Shown here in pieces: positions 10,280-19,337 of a stretch of 64,000 bases of DNA (position 1 is its first letter; the number at the start of each line of letters is the position of its first letter). A program made the position numbers and the translations under genes. The DNA comes from Anoxybacter fermentans (GTDB lineage: Bacteria > Bacillota > Halanaerobiia > DY22613). Below the pieces are notes generated by a model. It was not told the origin of the DNA and made no database searches. It saw nothing but the letters and a program-made list of their open reading frames with translations. The stretch spans positions 186,001 to 250,000 of the forward strand of contig NZ_CP016379.1 of the NCBI RefSeq assembly GCF_003991135.1. Direction: 5' to 3'.

Positions 10280-11806
10280 ATGAAAAAATTAGCAAACCAG
10301 TTTTATGAAATTGCTGCCTTATATCCCAACAAAATAGCTATATGGTGTGACGATAAAACTATTACATATAAAGAGCTTGCTGATTTAGTAAGTCAATACT
10401 CAAATTATCTTTTAAAAAATGGGGTTGCTTACCGCGACCATATTGGTATTCCAATGAATAATAGTATCGAATCAGTTGCGTTAATTCTTACAGCAGCAAA
10501 CCTTGGGGTGGGACTCGTTCCAATAAACCCAACCTTACCAATAGATGCTATTAAAACAGCTTTTGCTTTTGGCAATGTAAAACATCTAATAGCTAGACGT
10601 ATATTTTTTGAACAATGTGATAAATTAGGTGGACTAAATATTAATGGCATAAAATTTTGCTTAGATGGAGAATATGATGGTACGCTACCATTAGCAGATG
10701 CAAAGAAAATGTCCACGAAAAGACCGATTCTTGAAGAAGTTAGCGGAGATGAAACATTAATTCTAACTATGACATCCGGGTCTACAGGTTCACCAAAGCC
10801 AATTGATTTAACACAAAACAATAAATACCAACGTGCCATGGCACATATAAATTTATATAATATAACAAAAGACGATAATGTTCTTGCAGCTACTCCACTC
10901 TATCATTCCTTGGCTGAAAGACTTGTATTAATTCCGTTGCTAATTGGTGGAACAAGCGTTTTATTACCAAGATTTACTCCTCATATTTGGCTTAATTGTG
11001 TGAAAAATTTACAAGTAACGTTTACGATTGCTGTATCAACTCAGCTTAGTCAAATTGCTGAGCTGCTTTCAAGTCCATTTATTCCGGAATTAGAAAGTTT
11101 AAGATGTGTTGTATCTTCTTCTGCATTACTTGAACCACATGTAAAAACTGAGCTTATAGAAAAATTAAAATGTGAATTTCACGAAATGTATGGAACTTCT
11201 GAAATATCTACTGCAACAAGTATTAATTTTAAAGAATCTTTAAACAAAAAGCAGTCAGTGGGAAGGCCAATTCCTGAAGCAGATATAAGAATTATTAAAG
11301 ACAATGGTGAACTGGCATCAAACTATGAAATTGGTGAAATAGCATGTAAAACTAGCCTTTTGTGTAATGGATATTATGGTATGTCAGAAGTTTTTAATGA
11401 TGCTCTACAGGATGGTTACTTCAAAACTGGAGACTTAGGATATATTGACGAAGATGGATTTTTATATTTTGTAGGTCGTAAGAAAGAATTAATTATAACT
11501 GGTGGTATTAATGTATACCCTTCGGATATAGAGAAATGTGTATTAAAACTTCCCGAGGTAAGTGAGTGCGCAGCATTTGCATACCCGGATGAGAGACTTG
11601 GAGAAGTTGTTGCATTGGCTGTTGTTACTAAACCAAATTGCAAATTAACGAAAAGAGCAATCCAAATTCAATGCGCAAGAAATCTTGCAGACTTTCAACA
11701 ACCACACAAAATTTTCTTTGTTGATGAACTACCAAAGAATGCAATGGGTAAATTGATGAAATTTAAACTGATGGAATATGTAAGGCTTCATTGTTTAGAC
11801 GAGTAA
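10280..11806 (+). CDS. Acyl-adenylating ligase (ANL superfamily, AMP-forming)
   Basis: 508 residues. ATG 10280 has AGGAG eight bases upstream, better than the in-frame ATG 10274. All class motifs are present: P-loop-like TMTSGSTGSPKP near residue 163, YGTSE near 303, TGDLGYIDEDGFLYFVGRKKE near 383, IITGGINVYP, and the catalytic Lys in KNAMGKLMK near 485. It activates a carboxylic acid as acyl-AMP and transfers it to CoA or a carrier thiol. A free-standing acyl carrier protein follows after 26 bases, so loading of that ACP is the likely job. The acid cannot be deduced; an aryl or hydroxy acid is possible. Confidence 0.85.
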   Translation: MKKLANQFYEIAALYPNKIAIWCDDKTITYKELADLVSQYSNYLLKNGVAYRDHIGIPMNNSIESVALILTAANLGVGLVPINPTLPIDAIKTAFAFGNVKHLIARRIFFEQCDKLGGLNINGIKFCLDGEYDGTLPLADAKKMSTKRPILEEVSGDETLILTMTSGSTGSPKPIDLTQNNKYQRAMAHINLYNITKDDNVLAATPLYHSLAERLVLIPLLIGGTSVLLPRFTPHIWLNCVKNLQVTFTIAVSTQLSQIAELLSSPFIPELESLRCVVSSSALLEPHVKTELIEKLKCEFHEMYGTSEISTATSINFKESLNKKQSVGRPIPEADIRIIKDNGELASNYEIGEIACKTSLLCNGYYGMSEVFNDALQDGYFKTGDLGYIDEDGFLYFVGRKKELIITGGINVYPSDIEKCVLKLPEVSECAAFAYPDERLGEVVALAVVTKPNCKLTKRAIQIQCARNLADFQQPHKIFFVDELPKNAMGKLMKFKLMEYVRLHCLDE

Positions 11807-11832
11807 TTATAAAAAAGAATGGAGGGAAAATA

Positions 11833-12087
11833 ATGAATGTATCGGATTTCATAATAAATAGACTACAACAAAAATATACAATAGATAAGAATATTGATAT
11901 TGAAACTCTTAATTATGTAGAAAGTGGTTATATAGATTCACTTGGCATTATTAAATTTATAGTTGAGATCGAAGATGAATTTGGAATTGAATTTTCAGAT
12001 GAAGAAATAGCTGATCCATCTTTTAAAACTGTAGGTGGTTTAATAAAACTTGTAGAAAGAAAAGTGATGAATAATGAAGAATCTTAA
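11833..12087 (+). CDS. Acyl carrier protein
   Basis: 84 residues from ATG 11833 (GGAGG 8 bases upstream). It is acidic, with the carrier motif [22 protein letters not shown]; Ser36 in DSLG is the phosphopantetheine site. The gene lies between the acyl-adenylating ligase and DAHP synthase and overlaps the latter by 14 bases, so it is translationally coupled. It is probably a dedicated carrier for the acid activated by the ligase, not the fatty-acid-synthesis ACP, which normally sits with fab genes. Confidence 0.9.
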   Translation: MNVSDFIINRLQQKYTIDKNIDIETLNYVESGYIDSLGIIKFIVEIEDEFGIEFSDEEIADPSFKTVGGLIKLVERKVMNNEES

Positions 12088-12910
12088 ATTTGTTACTGCA
12101 AAGAAGCAAAATGGTATCTATAGAAAGACAGAATTTAGAATAGGAGATATTACCGTAGGAAAAGATTTTTTAGTTATTGCAGGTCCATGTAGCGTTGAAT
12201 CTGAAGAACAAATAATGACTGCTGCAAAGGCAGTTAAAGCTGCAGGTGCAAACATGCTTCGTGGTGGTGCGTATAAGCCAAGAACTTCTCCTTATTCTTT
12301 TCAAGGTCTTGGAAGAGTTGGACTTCAGTATCTTAGTAAGGCAGGAAAGGAAACGGGGCTTCCAATTATAACAGAAGTAATTGATCCAAGAGATGTCTAT
12401 TTAATTAGTGAATATGCCGATGTACTTCAAATCGGAGCACGTAATATGCAAAATTTTTCTTTACTTATTGAAGTAGGAAAAGTTGGAAAACCTGTTCTTC
12501 TAAAAAGGGGCATGAATGCTACTATCGAAGAATGGTTAAACAGTGCAGAATATATTATGAACGCAGGAAATCCAAATGTAATTTTATGTGAACGTGGTAT
12601 TCGTACCTTTGAAACATATACAAGAAATACCTTAGATTTAAGTGCTGTTGCTGCAGCAAAAGGACTTACGCATCTTCCGGTAATTGTTGATCCTTCTCAC
12701 GCTACAGGGCGCGTAGATTTGATACGTCCTATGACTCTAAGTGCAATTATGGCTGGTTGTGACGGACTTATGATTGAAGTCCACCCATCACCTTCTCACG
12801 CTCTCAGTGACAAGGAACAACAACTTACGCCCGACCAATTTAAAAATTTAATGGAGGAGGTTAGAGAAACTCTGACATTTAGAGATAAGTTATATGTAAA
12901 AAAAGATTAA
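12074..12910 (+). CDS. aroF: 3-deoxy-7-phosphoheptulonate (DAHP) synthase, type I beta
   Basis: 278 residues. It condenses phosphoenolpyruvate and erythrose 4-phosphate to DAHP, the first step of the shikimate pathway. Family motifs are in order: [82 protein letters not shown] and IEVHPSPS. The N-terminus is short, with a small strand but no full ferredoxin-like or ACT regulatory domain. Its ATG overlaps the end of the ACP gene. Finding it in an IS-bounded glycan/acyl cluster, not with aro genes, suggests a dedicated supply of shikimate-pathway intermediates for a special product. The enzyme call is firm; the pathway role is inference. Confidence 0.93.
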   Translation: MKNLKFVTAKKQNGIYRKTEFRIGDITVGKDFLVIAGPCSVESEEQIMTAAKAVKAAGANMLRGGAYKPRTSPYSFQGLGRVGLQYLSKAGKETGLPIITEVIDPRDVYLISEYADVLQIGARNMQNFSLLIEVGKVGKPVLLKRGMNATIEEWLNSAEYIMNAGNPNVILCERGIRTFETYTRNTLDLSAVAAAKGLTHLPVIVDPSHATGRVDLIRPMTLSAIMAGCDGLMIEVHPSPSHALSDKEQQLTPDQFKNLMEEVRETLTFRDKLYVKKD

Positions 12911-12917
12911 AATTATT

Positions 12918-14312
12918 GGGTCTATAATTAATGTTGTGAAGAAAAAATTATAAAAAATAAAAAGGCATTTGCTGGCCCCGTTGAATTAATTAGTTGTGAA
13001 CTAAAAACCAAAGAAAGGAGCCCAGCAAATGCAAGATAATAATATCATAAAATTTCTTGATTTGCCAGACATTATTGCAACTGAAATTATTTCAACGGAG
13101 GACAGATATATTTTTATCGCTGAAGCAAAGAAAAATCACATTGTGTGTCCTCAGTGTGGTAATATCACTAATAAAATCCATGATACAAAATGGCAAAATA
13201 TTAGAGACATCCCCATAAGAGGTAAACTAGTAATCATTAGACTTCTAAAGAAAAGATATCGTTGTCCTTATTGTCATAAAAGGGGCATCCCTGAAAAATA
13301 TGAAAGTATTGATAAATATGCCCGTAATACCAAACGCTTTGATAAATATCTTGCTAAAGAAACTGTCAGCAAGGATTATTCTAAAGTTGCTAGAGAAAAC
13401 GGGTTAAGTTATACAGCTGTTAATAATGCAGTTAAAAAAGTAATTGACCCTCTCATTAAACAACAAGTTTCAAAATTTAGTCAATTAAAAGCCATCAGTA
13501 TCGATGAATTTGCAGTTTTAAAATGCCATAAATATGGAGTTAGCATTACAGATCCAATTAATCGGGAGTTAATTGACATTTTACCTACTCGCAAAAAGGA
13601 TGATTTAATTGACTACTTTAATTGTTGGGAAGATGAACAAAGACGACAGATTCAATCGATCTCTATGGATATGTGGCGGCCGTTCAAAGCAGTAGCAGAT
13701 GCAGCATTTACTCATGCAAAAATTGTTATAGATAAATTTCACCTTGTAACTTTAATGAACAGAGCCCTTGACGAAGTTAGAAAACAAGTTCAACAAACAG
13801 TAAATAATCATCAGAGAAGAAAGTTTTTTCAAATTCGTTTATTACTCCAAAAACGAGCTGAAGAATTGACAGATGAAGAACATGAAAAGCTCATCAAATT
13901 ATTTGAACTCAGTCCAGCTCTAGAAAAGGCCTGGGAATTAAAAGAGGAATTCAGAGACCTATTGCAGCTAGATGATGTGAAAGAAGCCACCAGAGCTCTA
14001 AAAAGGTGGTATAAAGAAGTAATAAAAAGCAAGCTGATGCCTTTTTACCAGGTAAAAAAGATAATACAAAGATGGGAAGGAAAAATACTAAATTATTTTA
14101 AGACTAAGATAACCAATGGCTTTGCTGAGGGTATCAATAACAAGATTAAATTGATCAAAAGGATTGGATATGGTGTTCCAAATGTTATGAATCTAAGGAG
14201 AAGAGTATTTAATGCAATGTTAAGTTATTAAATTTAAATGTTTATTCCAAAATCAATTTACCAATCAATTCAACGGAGCCAACTTATCTTTCACAACATT
14301 TGACGGAGAGCC
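12918..14312 (+). mobile_element. ISL3-family insertion sequence, copy 2 (transposase intact)
   Basis: 1395 bp from GGGTCTATAATTAATGTTGT to the complement of GGCTCTCCGTCAAATGTTGT, with an intact transposase. The left end abuts the DAHP synthase (8 bases after its stop). The right end cuts into the following coding region. The 8-bp flanks AAATTATT and AATATAGA do not match each other. Confidence 0.92.
13029..14231 (+). CDS. ISL3-family (IS204/IS1001/IS1096/IS1165) transposase
   Basis: 400 residues, full length for the family. N-terminal zinc ribbon (CPQCGN...RYRCPYCHKRG, residues ~38-85), then a helix-turn-helix (SKDYSKVARENGLSYTAVNNAVKK). The DDE domain has the first Asp in AISIDEFAVLK and the second in AKIVIDKFHLVTLMN; the Glu is probably in NGFAEGINNKIKLIKR near the C-terminus. 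The ribosome site AAAGGAG precedes ATG 13029. It catalyses excision and insertion of this element and could act on the frameshifted copy at 2806-4199. Confidence 0.95.
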   Translation: MQDNNIIKFLDLPDIIATEIISTEDRYIFIAEAKKNHIVCPQCGNITNKIHDTKWQNIRDIPIRGKLVIIRLLKKRYRCPYCHKRGIPEKYESIDKYARNTKRFDKYLAKETVSKDYSKVARENGLSYTAVNNAVKKVIDPLIKQQVSKFSQLKAISIDEFAVLKCHKYGVSITDPINRELIDILPTRKKDDLIDYFNCWEDEQRRQIQSISMDMWRPFKAVADAAFTHAKIVIDKFHLVTLMNRALDEVRKQVQQTVNNHQRRKFFQIRLLLQKRAEELTDEEHEKLIKLFELSPALEKAWELKEEFRDLLQLDDVKEATRALKRWYKEVIKSKLMPFYQVKKIIQRWEGKILNYFKTKITNGFAEGINNKIKLIKRIGYGVPNVMNLRRRVFNAMLSY

Positions 14313-15931
14313 AATATAGACATAATTCTTTTTTGGGGAAATCACCTTTTGGAAAACCGCAATATATATTGTTAAGTGGTATTCCAGAAGAAGTTCGTTC
14401 TATGCGTGTAAAAAAAAGAATTATGGAGTGGGAGCGTAAATTTGGACAGGTTCAATCTTCTAGTAATATTGAAAGTGGTTGGATAGAGTCACCTATAAGT
14501 CGAACTAAAGTGGAATTTATGACAGATGAACAATGGTTAAAAGCAATAGAAAAATATAAAACTTTAAAAGATAAACATCCTGATGATCTGAAAGGAGGAG
14601 CGCGGGAGTTATCAAGAGAATTGGAGGTTCAGGCTCATAAACATGGTCAACGTTTTGCAAAACTGGTTTTGCATTTGCCACAAGATTGTTATCACGGATA
14701 TTATGATGCTATAATAAGAGGAATAACAAAAAAAGAAACTTATAAATTTGATAAGAAACAGGATAAAATTCCTCCATCAGAATCTGCAAGTTTTGAGGAT
14801 ATTTGTTCTGTTATTCGATATGTTAGTACTTTAAAGGGAAATCCGTGTGCAAAAGAAATATGTGAGGGTGTTGCAAGATTAGCTGATTATAATTGGCCTG
14901 AGGATATACTTAAATATATTGTTAATTGTGCAGTTGATCCAAATAATTCTATTGATAATATAATTGTTGAAAAATCTTGTGAAGATATATATATCAATGG
15001 TATTAATACTGTGCCTGGTGTGGCTGCTATTACAATTGCTAGATTACTTTCGGAGAATGACAATAGGTTCAAAATTTTTAAACCAGCGATTTTACATTTA
15101 ATCAATCATCATTCAGCTGCTGTTCGTTCATGTGCTGCTGCGTGTTGTTCAGCTATGTTGAAGATTGATAGAGATAAGGCTTTAGAATATTTCTTAAAAT
15201 TGACTGATATTAATGATGAAAGATTATTAGCAACTCCAAAGGTAAAAGAATTTTTGTATTCTGCTTATCATACTCATTATAACGAATTAAAAAAAATAAT
15301 TAAAACAATGGTAAAATCCAGAGAATCGAAGGTAGCAGAAATTGGAACTATTGTTCAAATAAGAAGTTGGTTGGAATATGGGAAGGGTGAAGAGTTAACA
15401 CAAATTTGTTTAAATGGTTCTAAAACAAATCGTCTTGAATTAGCAAAATTGTTTGCTAAAAATTACTTTGAAAAAAAATATTTTGAGAGAGTAAAAGAGT
15501 ATTTAAAAAATTTATTTAATGATCCAAGTAAAGAAGTTCGTAATGCAGCGTTGCAGGTTTTTGGGAAATTTGGTGGAAGTGAAGTGGATCAGCTTAAAGA
15601 AATTTTATCAATATGCCTTAAAAGTCCTGTCTTTTGGGATAATCCTTCTGTTGTATTGCAGGCTTTAGAAAGATGTTATAGTGTTGATAAAATTTCCAAA
15701 GAAATTTTTTTACTTTCGGATTTAATGAGTACAGAATTAACTAAAAATTCACGATATTTGGAAAAGAGTCTATTTTTGGATGTTTCAGTTATGATTAAGT
15801 TAGTGTTAAGATTGTATGACCAGGGTTCTTATTGTAGTGAAATTCGGTCTAAGTGTCTGGATGTAATAGATCAAATGTTAAAAGCACGGATAGGAGAAGT
15901 AATAAATGAATTAAAAGATATTGAACGATGA
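14313..15931 (+). pseudogene. C-terminal fragment of a large helical-repeat (STAND/NACHT-type defence?) protein
   Basis: The frame is open through the IS edge (TTG 14300 lies inside the IS), so the coding sequence proper begins at 14313 and is the 3' part of a longer gene, about 539 residues. The section MTDEQWLKAIEKY...DDLKGGARELSRELEVQ, then RFAKLVLHLPQD and YYDAIIRGI, resembles to my recollection the C-terminal region of very large (>1200 aa) predicted P-loop NTPases of antiviral islands. HEAT-like helical repeats follow (SAAVRSCAAACCSAML, DPSKEVRNAALQVFGKF). The NTPase core is absent. Whether TTG translation gives a stable fragment is unknown. The defence assignment is by memory of the family and needs a search. 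Confidence 0.5.
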
Positions 15932-16012
15932 TAGTAGAAAGCAATAATATTTAAGTCAAGGAATGATAAGTACCTGAAAGTTTTTAAATGAATTATCATT
16001 AAAAAATATAAA
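15932..16012. other. Short AT-rich spacer before palindromic copy 2
   Basis: Contains a possible weak hairpin (GAATGATAAG...AATTATCATT) with no clear T-run. Nothing else is seen. Confidence 0.3.
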
Positions 16013-16200
16013 GGATTAAACTGCAAAAAGCTAATTTTGAGCGACATAGAAATTTTTCGTTAAACCATCTTAGCGAGATTTTAGTCGAAATAAGGCCTCA
16101 TCACTTCCTGTGATGAGGCCTTATTTCGACTGAAATTGAGCTTTAGATGGTTCGAAAAATTTCTTTTGAAGCGAAAAATTAACTTTTTGCAGTAAAATCA
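16013..16200 (+). repeat. Long palindromic element, copy 2 (short form)
   Basis: 188 bp. The arms match the family, but the centre is a single hairpin, GCCTCATCAC-TTCC-GTGATGAGGC; the second inner hairpin with GGGCC is missing. It lies between convergent genes. Left flank TAAA and right flank TAAT are similar but not identical. Confidence 0.9.
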
Positions 16201-16435
16201 TAATTGTAAAAAAAATTGTAGATTTGTTAATGACAAATATGTAAGAGGTTTAAAGCTAAGAAAAGTTAAAAGGCTCATAAATAAATTGTCTCTAAAAGTG
16301 ATATCATTTAGAGATAAAGAGAATTTAAAAAGGGCTTTGATAATTTTTATCGAAAAAGATGATTATGTGATTGTTATTCCATAATTTTAGAATCAGATGC
16401 TTAAAAAATGAGGAAGTGGATTTTCTTTTATAAAT
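16201..16435. other. Gap with a possible 50-codon gene relic
   Basis: A frame from about 16225 to the TAA at 16381-16383 reads ...FRDKENLKRALIIFIEKDDYVIVIP. It is protein-like but has no good start or ribosome site. Probably the tail of a decayed gene. Low confidence. Confidence 0.2.
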
Positions 16436-16465
16436 AGAAAAACCGACTATGAAAGTCGGTTTTTA
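16436..16465 (-). terminator. Intrinsic terminator of the MATE gene
   Basis: AAACCGACT-ATGA-AAGTCGGTTT hairpin with A/T tracts on both sides, touching the stop codon of the leftward gene. Confidence 0.85.
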
Positions 16466-17875
16466 TGCTTCCTGATAATCTTTTATATTAATTTCTTTTT
16501 TCTTCCACAAATTTATCTCCTTCCATTTACCACTCCGGAAACGTAGATAAGACATAACGGTTCTACTCATAAAGTCAATGGCAAAAGCAATCCATACTCC
16601 CACAAAACCAATTTTAAAAACAATAGCCAAAAGATAAGCTAAAGCTACTCTGCTTCCCCAGACACCTATGGCGGTAATATACATAACCCATTTGGTATCT
16701 CCTGCACCTCTAAGAGCACCGAAAAAGGTAAGGAGAATGCCTAGAAAAGGTAGGGAGAGAGAGATTATACGCAAAGCAATAACTGACAAGTGGACAACTT
16801 CTGGAGTCCGGGTAAAGATCAGAGTGATTGGTTTTGCCAGAAGAAAGATTACAATTCCAAAAATAAACATGAAACCTGCTGCCATTTTTGCAGCGATATA
16901 ACCTACTTTTTCAGCACGATCTGGTTTTCCAGCTCCCAGATTTTGTCCGACAAGAGTTGTAGTAGCCATATTGAGACCAAATGCTGGCATATTGGCTATG
17001 GAGATTCCACGCATGACGATCTGATTTGCTGCTAATGCAGGAGTACCTAAACCTGCAACTATCATAGCCAGAGATGTAGTACCACTAGTACGAATCAACT
17101 GTTCTATAGCAGCAGGGATCCCCACCCTGGTTAATTGACCAATTATTTCCCAATTAAAGGTAAAGCGTTTTGGCCAGTTAACTTTGAATCTGGTTCGCCC
17201 TGTCAGCAGAATATAAAGTGCTATTCCAAAGGCCAGCATTCGCGCAGCAGTTGAAGCGATAGCTGCACCGACTACGCCCAATTCCGGAAATGGCCCAACT
17301 CCAAAGATTAATAAATAGTCAAAGACTAAATTAAATATGTTAACAAAGACCATCACTTTCAAAGGTGTTTTCATATCACCCGCGCCCTGCAAAATTCCGT
17401 TAAGTACCATTAAAGTAAAGAAGAATGGGAAAGAGATAGCGATAATTTGAAAATATACGGTTCCGTAGTGGATAACTGCAGGGTCAGGTTTTTTCATAGC
17501 TACAATCATTAGTTCAATAATCTGTTCTGCAAAGATATAGGAAAAAAAACCAATCCCTAATGCCATAGTCAAGGTAATGGCAATAGATTGGCGTGCTATT
17601 TCTTCTGCCTGTTTATAATTTTTTGCCCCTACATTCTGAGCTATAAGAGCAGTAGTTCCTACACTAAAAGCAGTGGTTGCACTGATAATAAACCATAATA
17701 AATTGTTGCTGATTCCTACAGATGCAATTGCCGCTGAACCCAGAGAGCCTACCATTGCTAAATCTACAATTCCAACAATCATCTGAAGGCTCATTCGTAA
17801 TATTACCGGCCATGCCAGGAAAATTACACTTTTAGGAATACTCATAGAGGTTAGATCCTGTTTAATCTGCTTCAC
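16463..17875 (-). CDS. MATE-family multidrug/Na+ antiporter
   Basis: 470 residues with about 12 membrane segments in two homologous halves. Typical MATE features: PVILRMSLQMIVGIVDLAMVG in the first helix, GAGDMKTPL in the first half and GAGDTKWVMY in the second, plus NQIVMRGISIANMPAFGLNMATTTLVGQNLGA. Members export cationic drugs or metabolites using Na+ or H+. The start is GTG 17875; the context is GGGAGAAG upstream. The last 20 residues are charged and cytoplasmic. It stands alone with its own terminator; the substrate is unknown. Divergent from the CPBP gene at 18023. Confidence 0.95.
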   Translation of the reverse strand: MKQIKQDLTSMSIPKSVIFLAWPVILRMSLQMIVGIVDLAMVGSLGSAAIASVGISNNLLWFIISATTAFSVGTTALIAQNVGAKNYKQAEEIARQSIAITLTMALGIGFFSYIFAEQIIELMIVAMKKPDPAVIHYGTVYFQIIAISFPFFFTLMVLNGILQGAGDMKTPLKVMVFVNIFNLVFDYLLIFGVGPFPELGVVGAAIASTAARMLAFGIALYILLTGRTRFKVNWPKRFTFNWEIIGQLTRVGIPAAIEQLIRTSGTTSLAMIVAGLGTPALAANQIVMRGISIANMPAFGLNMATTTLVGQNLGAGKPDRAEKVGYIAAKMAAGFMFIFGIVIFLLAKPITLIFTRTPEVVHLSVIALRIISLSLPFLGILLTFFGALRGAGDTKWVMYITAIGVWGSRVALAYLLAIVFKIGFVGVWIAFAIDFMSRTVMSYLRFRSGKWKEINLWKKKEINIKDYQEA

Positions 17876-18022
17876 CTGCTATACTTCTCCCTTCAAAAGT
17901 ATTTCGAATTCAAAAATATCTTATATAACTAAATAATAACACAATGATAAGTAATTTGTCAAAGGAATATCATATTCCTTTAATACATAAAAATTTAATA
18001 AACGTAGGAAGGAGGATAGGTG

Positions 18023-18715
18023 ATGCGTAAAAGTATGATTTGGGGCGGGATTTTTACATTAGTTGCAGTAGTTTTGGCTTTGCCTTATATATATTTTACG
18101 GTAGTTTATAGTACTTCTGGTAATATTATAGAAGGAAATGGGCAGGTTCCTTGGGGAAAATTATACTTTGAGGGAGTAAAGTTGGCTCTGGTGGTCTTTT
18201 CTTCCTGTTTAATCGGTTTTTCCTGGAGTAAGAGTTTGGGATTAGCGGGGTTTGGAAGAGTGGAAGATTTAAAACGGAATTGGCAGTGGATTTTGGTCTA
18301 TGGTGGATTTATTGGTTTGATGATTTATATTTTTGGAGATCGGTATTTTATAAAGCTGGCCCCAGGATTTTATCCAACTCAGCTTAAGTTTGCTATATTT
18401 ATTCCTATTTATGCAGCTCTGGTTGAAGAAACCTTTGCTCGATTTGGAGTTATGACCTTTTTGGTAAAAATTTTTGGGAGTAAACAGATAGCTAATATTT
18501 TGGCGGCTTTGATCTTTGCTATTGGTCATGTAAATATGTTTAAGGTTACTGGGATAATTTATCGGTTGAATTATGTAACTTTCTGCTCCTTTATCTTAAA
18601 TTTATGTGTTAGTCTTTTCTTTGGGTATGTGTATTGGCGTAAAGGTCTTTTAACGGCTATGGGAATTCATTTTGTAGCTAATCTCAGATATGTACTTTTT
18701 GCACTTTTGCGATAA
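18023..18715 (+). CDS. CPBP-family intramembrane metalloprotease
   Basis: 230 residues from ATG 18023, with GGAGG seven bases upstream (better than GTG 18020). About six to seven membrane helices. The CPBP (Abi/Rce1-like) motifs are visible: EETFARFG (motif 1, EExxxR) near residue 137, FAIGHVN near 173 (motif 2 His), and GIHFVAN near the C-terminus (motif 3 His). These proteases cleave substrates within the membrane; bacterial members process or confer immunity to peptides, but here no peptide gene is adjacent. Function beyond the fold is unknown. A strong terminator follows. Confidence 0.85.
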   Translation: MRKSMIWGGIFTLVAVVLALPYIYFTVVYSTSGNIIEGNGQVPWGKLYFEGVKLALVVFSSCLIGFSWSKSLGLAGFGRVEDLKRNWQWILVYGGFIGLMIYIFGDRYFIKLAPGFYPTQLKFAIFIPIYAALVEETFARFGVMTFLVKIFGSKQIANILAALIFAIGHVNMFKVTGIIYRLNYVTFCSFILNLCVSLFFGYVYWRKGLLTAMGIHFVANLRYVLFALLR

Positions 18716-18723
18716 AAGTAAGT

Positions 18724-18755
18724 GAGGCTATAGTAAAAAGCCATAGCCTCATTTA
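18724..18755 (+). terminator. Intrinsic terminator of the CPBP gene
   Basis: GAGGCTATAG/CCATAGCCTC hairpin (GAGGCTATGG-type stem with one mismatch), then ATTTAT. It starts 9 bases after the stop. Confidence 0.75.
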
Positions 18756-18761
18756 TGTGAA

Positions 18762-18786
18762 GAAAAACAACCATGAAGTTGGTTGT
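18762..18786 (-). terminator. Intrinsic terminator of the 52-aa gene
   Basis: Read on the minus strand: ACAACCA-ACTTCA-TGGTTGT followed by TTTTTCT. It lies just after the stop of the small leftward gene. Confidence 0.75.
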
Positions 18787-18794
18787 ACTAGAGT

Positions 18795-18953
18795 TTAAAA
18801 ATAATCTGTCTGGGTGAGAGTGATGATATTTTTTAGATTCTGAATCCGAAGTTTAATTTCGATTTTTAAGAGCGGGTCAGAAGTGGCCTGCTGTTTTTTC
18901 TTTAGATATTGAATTCTCGCAAAAACCCGTTGGTAACTTTCCTTTCTATACAT
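18795..18953 (-). CDS. Small basic protein, 52 residues, unknown
   Basis: Starts at ATG 18953 behind AGGAGGGCATGTT (minus strand) and ends at TAA 18795. Reads MYRKESYQRVFARIQYLKKK, then QQATSDPLLKIEIKLRIQNL, ending TQTDYF. It is helical, basic and has no membrane segment or Cys. The canonical ribosome site, the dedicated terminator and the amphipathic pattern make it a likely real gene, although it is under the usual length cutoff. Similar size and character to small Fur- or Spo0E-like regulators, but I recognise no family motif. Divergent from rlmD, with palindromic copy 3 between. Confidence 0.6.
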   Translation of the reverse strand: MYRKESYQRVFARIQYLKKKQQATSDPLLKIEIKLRIQNLKNIITLTQTDYF

Positions 18954-18987
18954 AACATGCCCTCCTGTTTGTCCATGTATTTATTAA

Positions 18988-19211
18988 TGATTAAACTGTA
19001 AAAAGCTAATTTTTCGTTTCATAAAGAAATTTTTCGAACCATCTAAAATTCGATTTCAGTCGAAATAAGGCACACTAATCAACGGGCTCTCCTGGCCCTT
19101 GATTAGCTCATCACATCCTCATATGAGGTCTTATTTCGACTAAAATCTCACTAAGATGGTTTAACGAAAAATTTCTATGGTGTTCAAAATTAACTTTTTG
19201 CAGTTTAATCA
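18988..19211 (-). repeat. Long palindromic element, copy 3 (long form, reverse orientation)
   Basis: 224 bp, TGATTAAACTGTAAAAAGCT to the inverted end at 19211. The centre has CTAATCAACGGGCTC/GGCCCTTGATTAG and the CTCATC hairpin, with some decay. Flanked by TTAA on both sides (18984-18987 and 19212-19215), a candidate 4-bp target duplication. It lies between divergent genes. Confidence 0.9.
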
Positions 19212-19259
19212 TTAATAATATTTATATAACAAAGGGAGAAAAGTTATGATAAAGGTAGT

Positions 19260-19288
19260 TTGATAAAGTGAAAAAAAAGTATTATGAT
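19260..19288 (+). promoter_or_regulatory. Sigma-A promoter for rlmD
   Basis: TTGATA, 17-base spacer, TATGAT. The start codon is 50 bases downstream. Confidence 0.6.
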
Positions 19289-19337
19289 ATAAATATCCGA
19301 AAGCTTTTAATTTGAGAAATTAAGGAGGATTTAAGTA

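Noticed and set aside
2798-14320. Target-site duplications of the two ISL3 copies, or evidence of an inversion between them
   Set aside because: The flanks AAATTCTT/AAAAGTAT and AAATTATT/AATATAGA do not pair as direct repeats within a copy, across the composite, or in the swapped pattern expected after inversion. The 7/8 match between the two left flanks may be chance.
4236-16225. Shared phrase TAAAAAAATTGTAGATTT near 4246 and 16209
   Set aside because: An 18-base near-match in AT-rich DNA outside both IS copies. It could be a remnant of an older repeat, but there is no extended similarity to support a claim.
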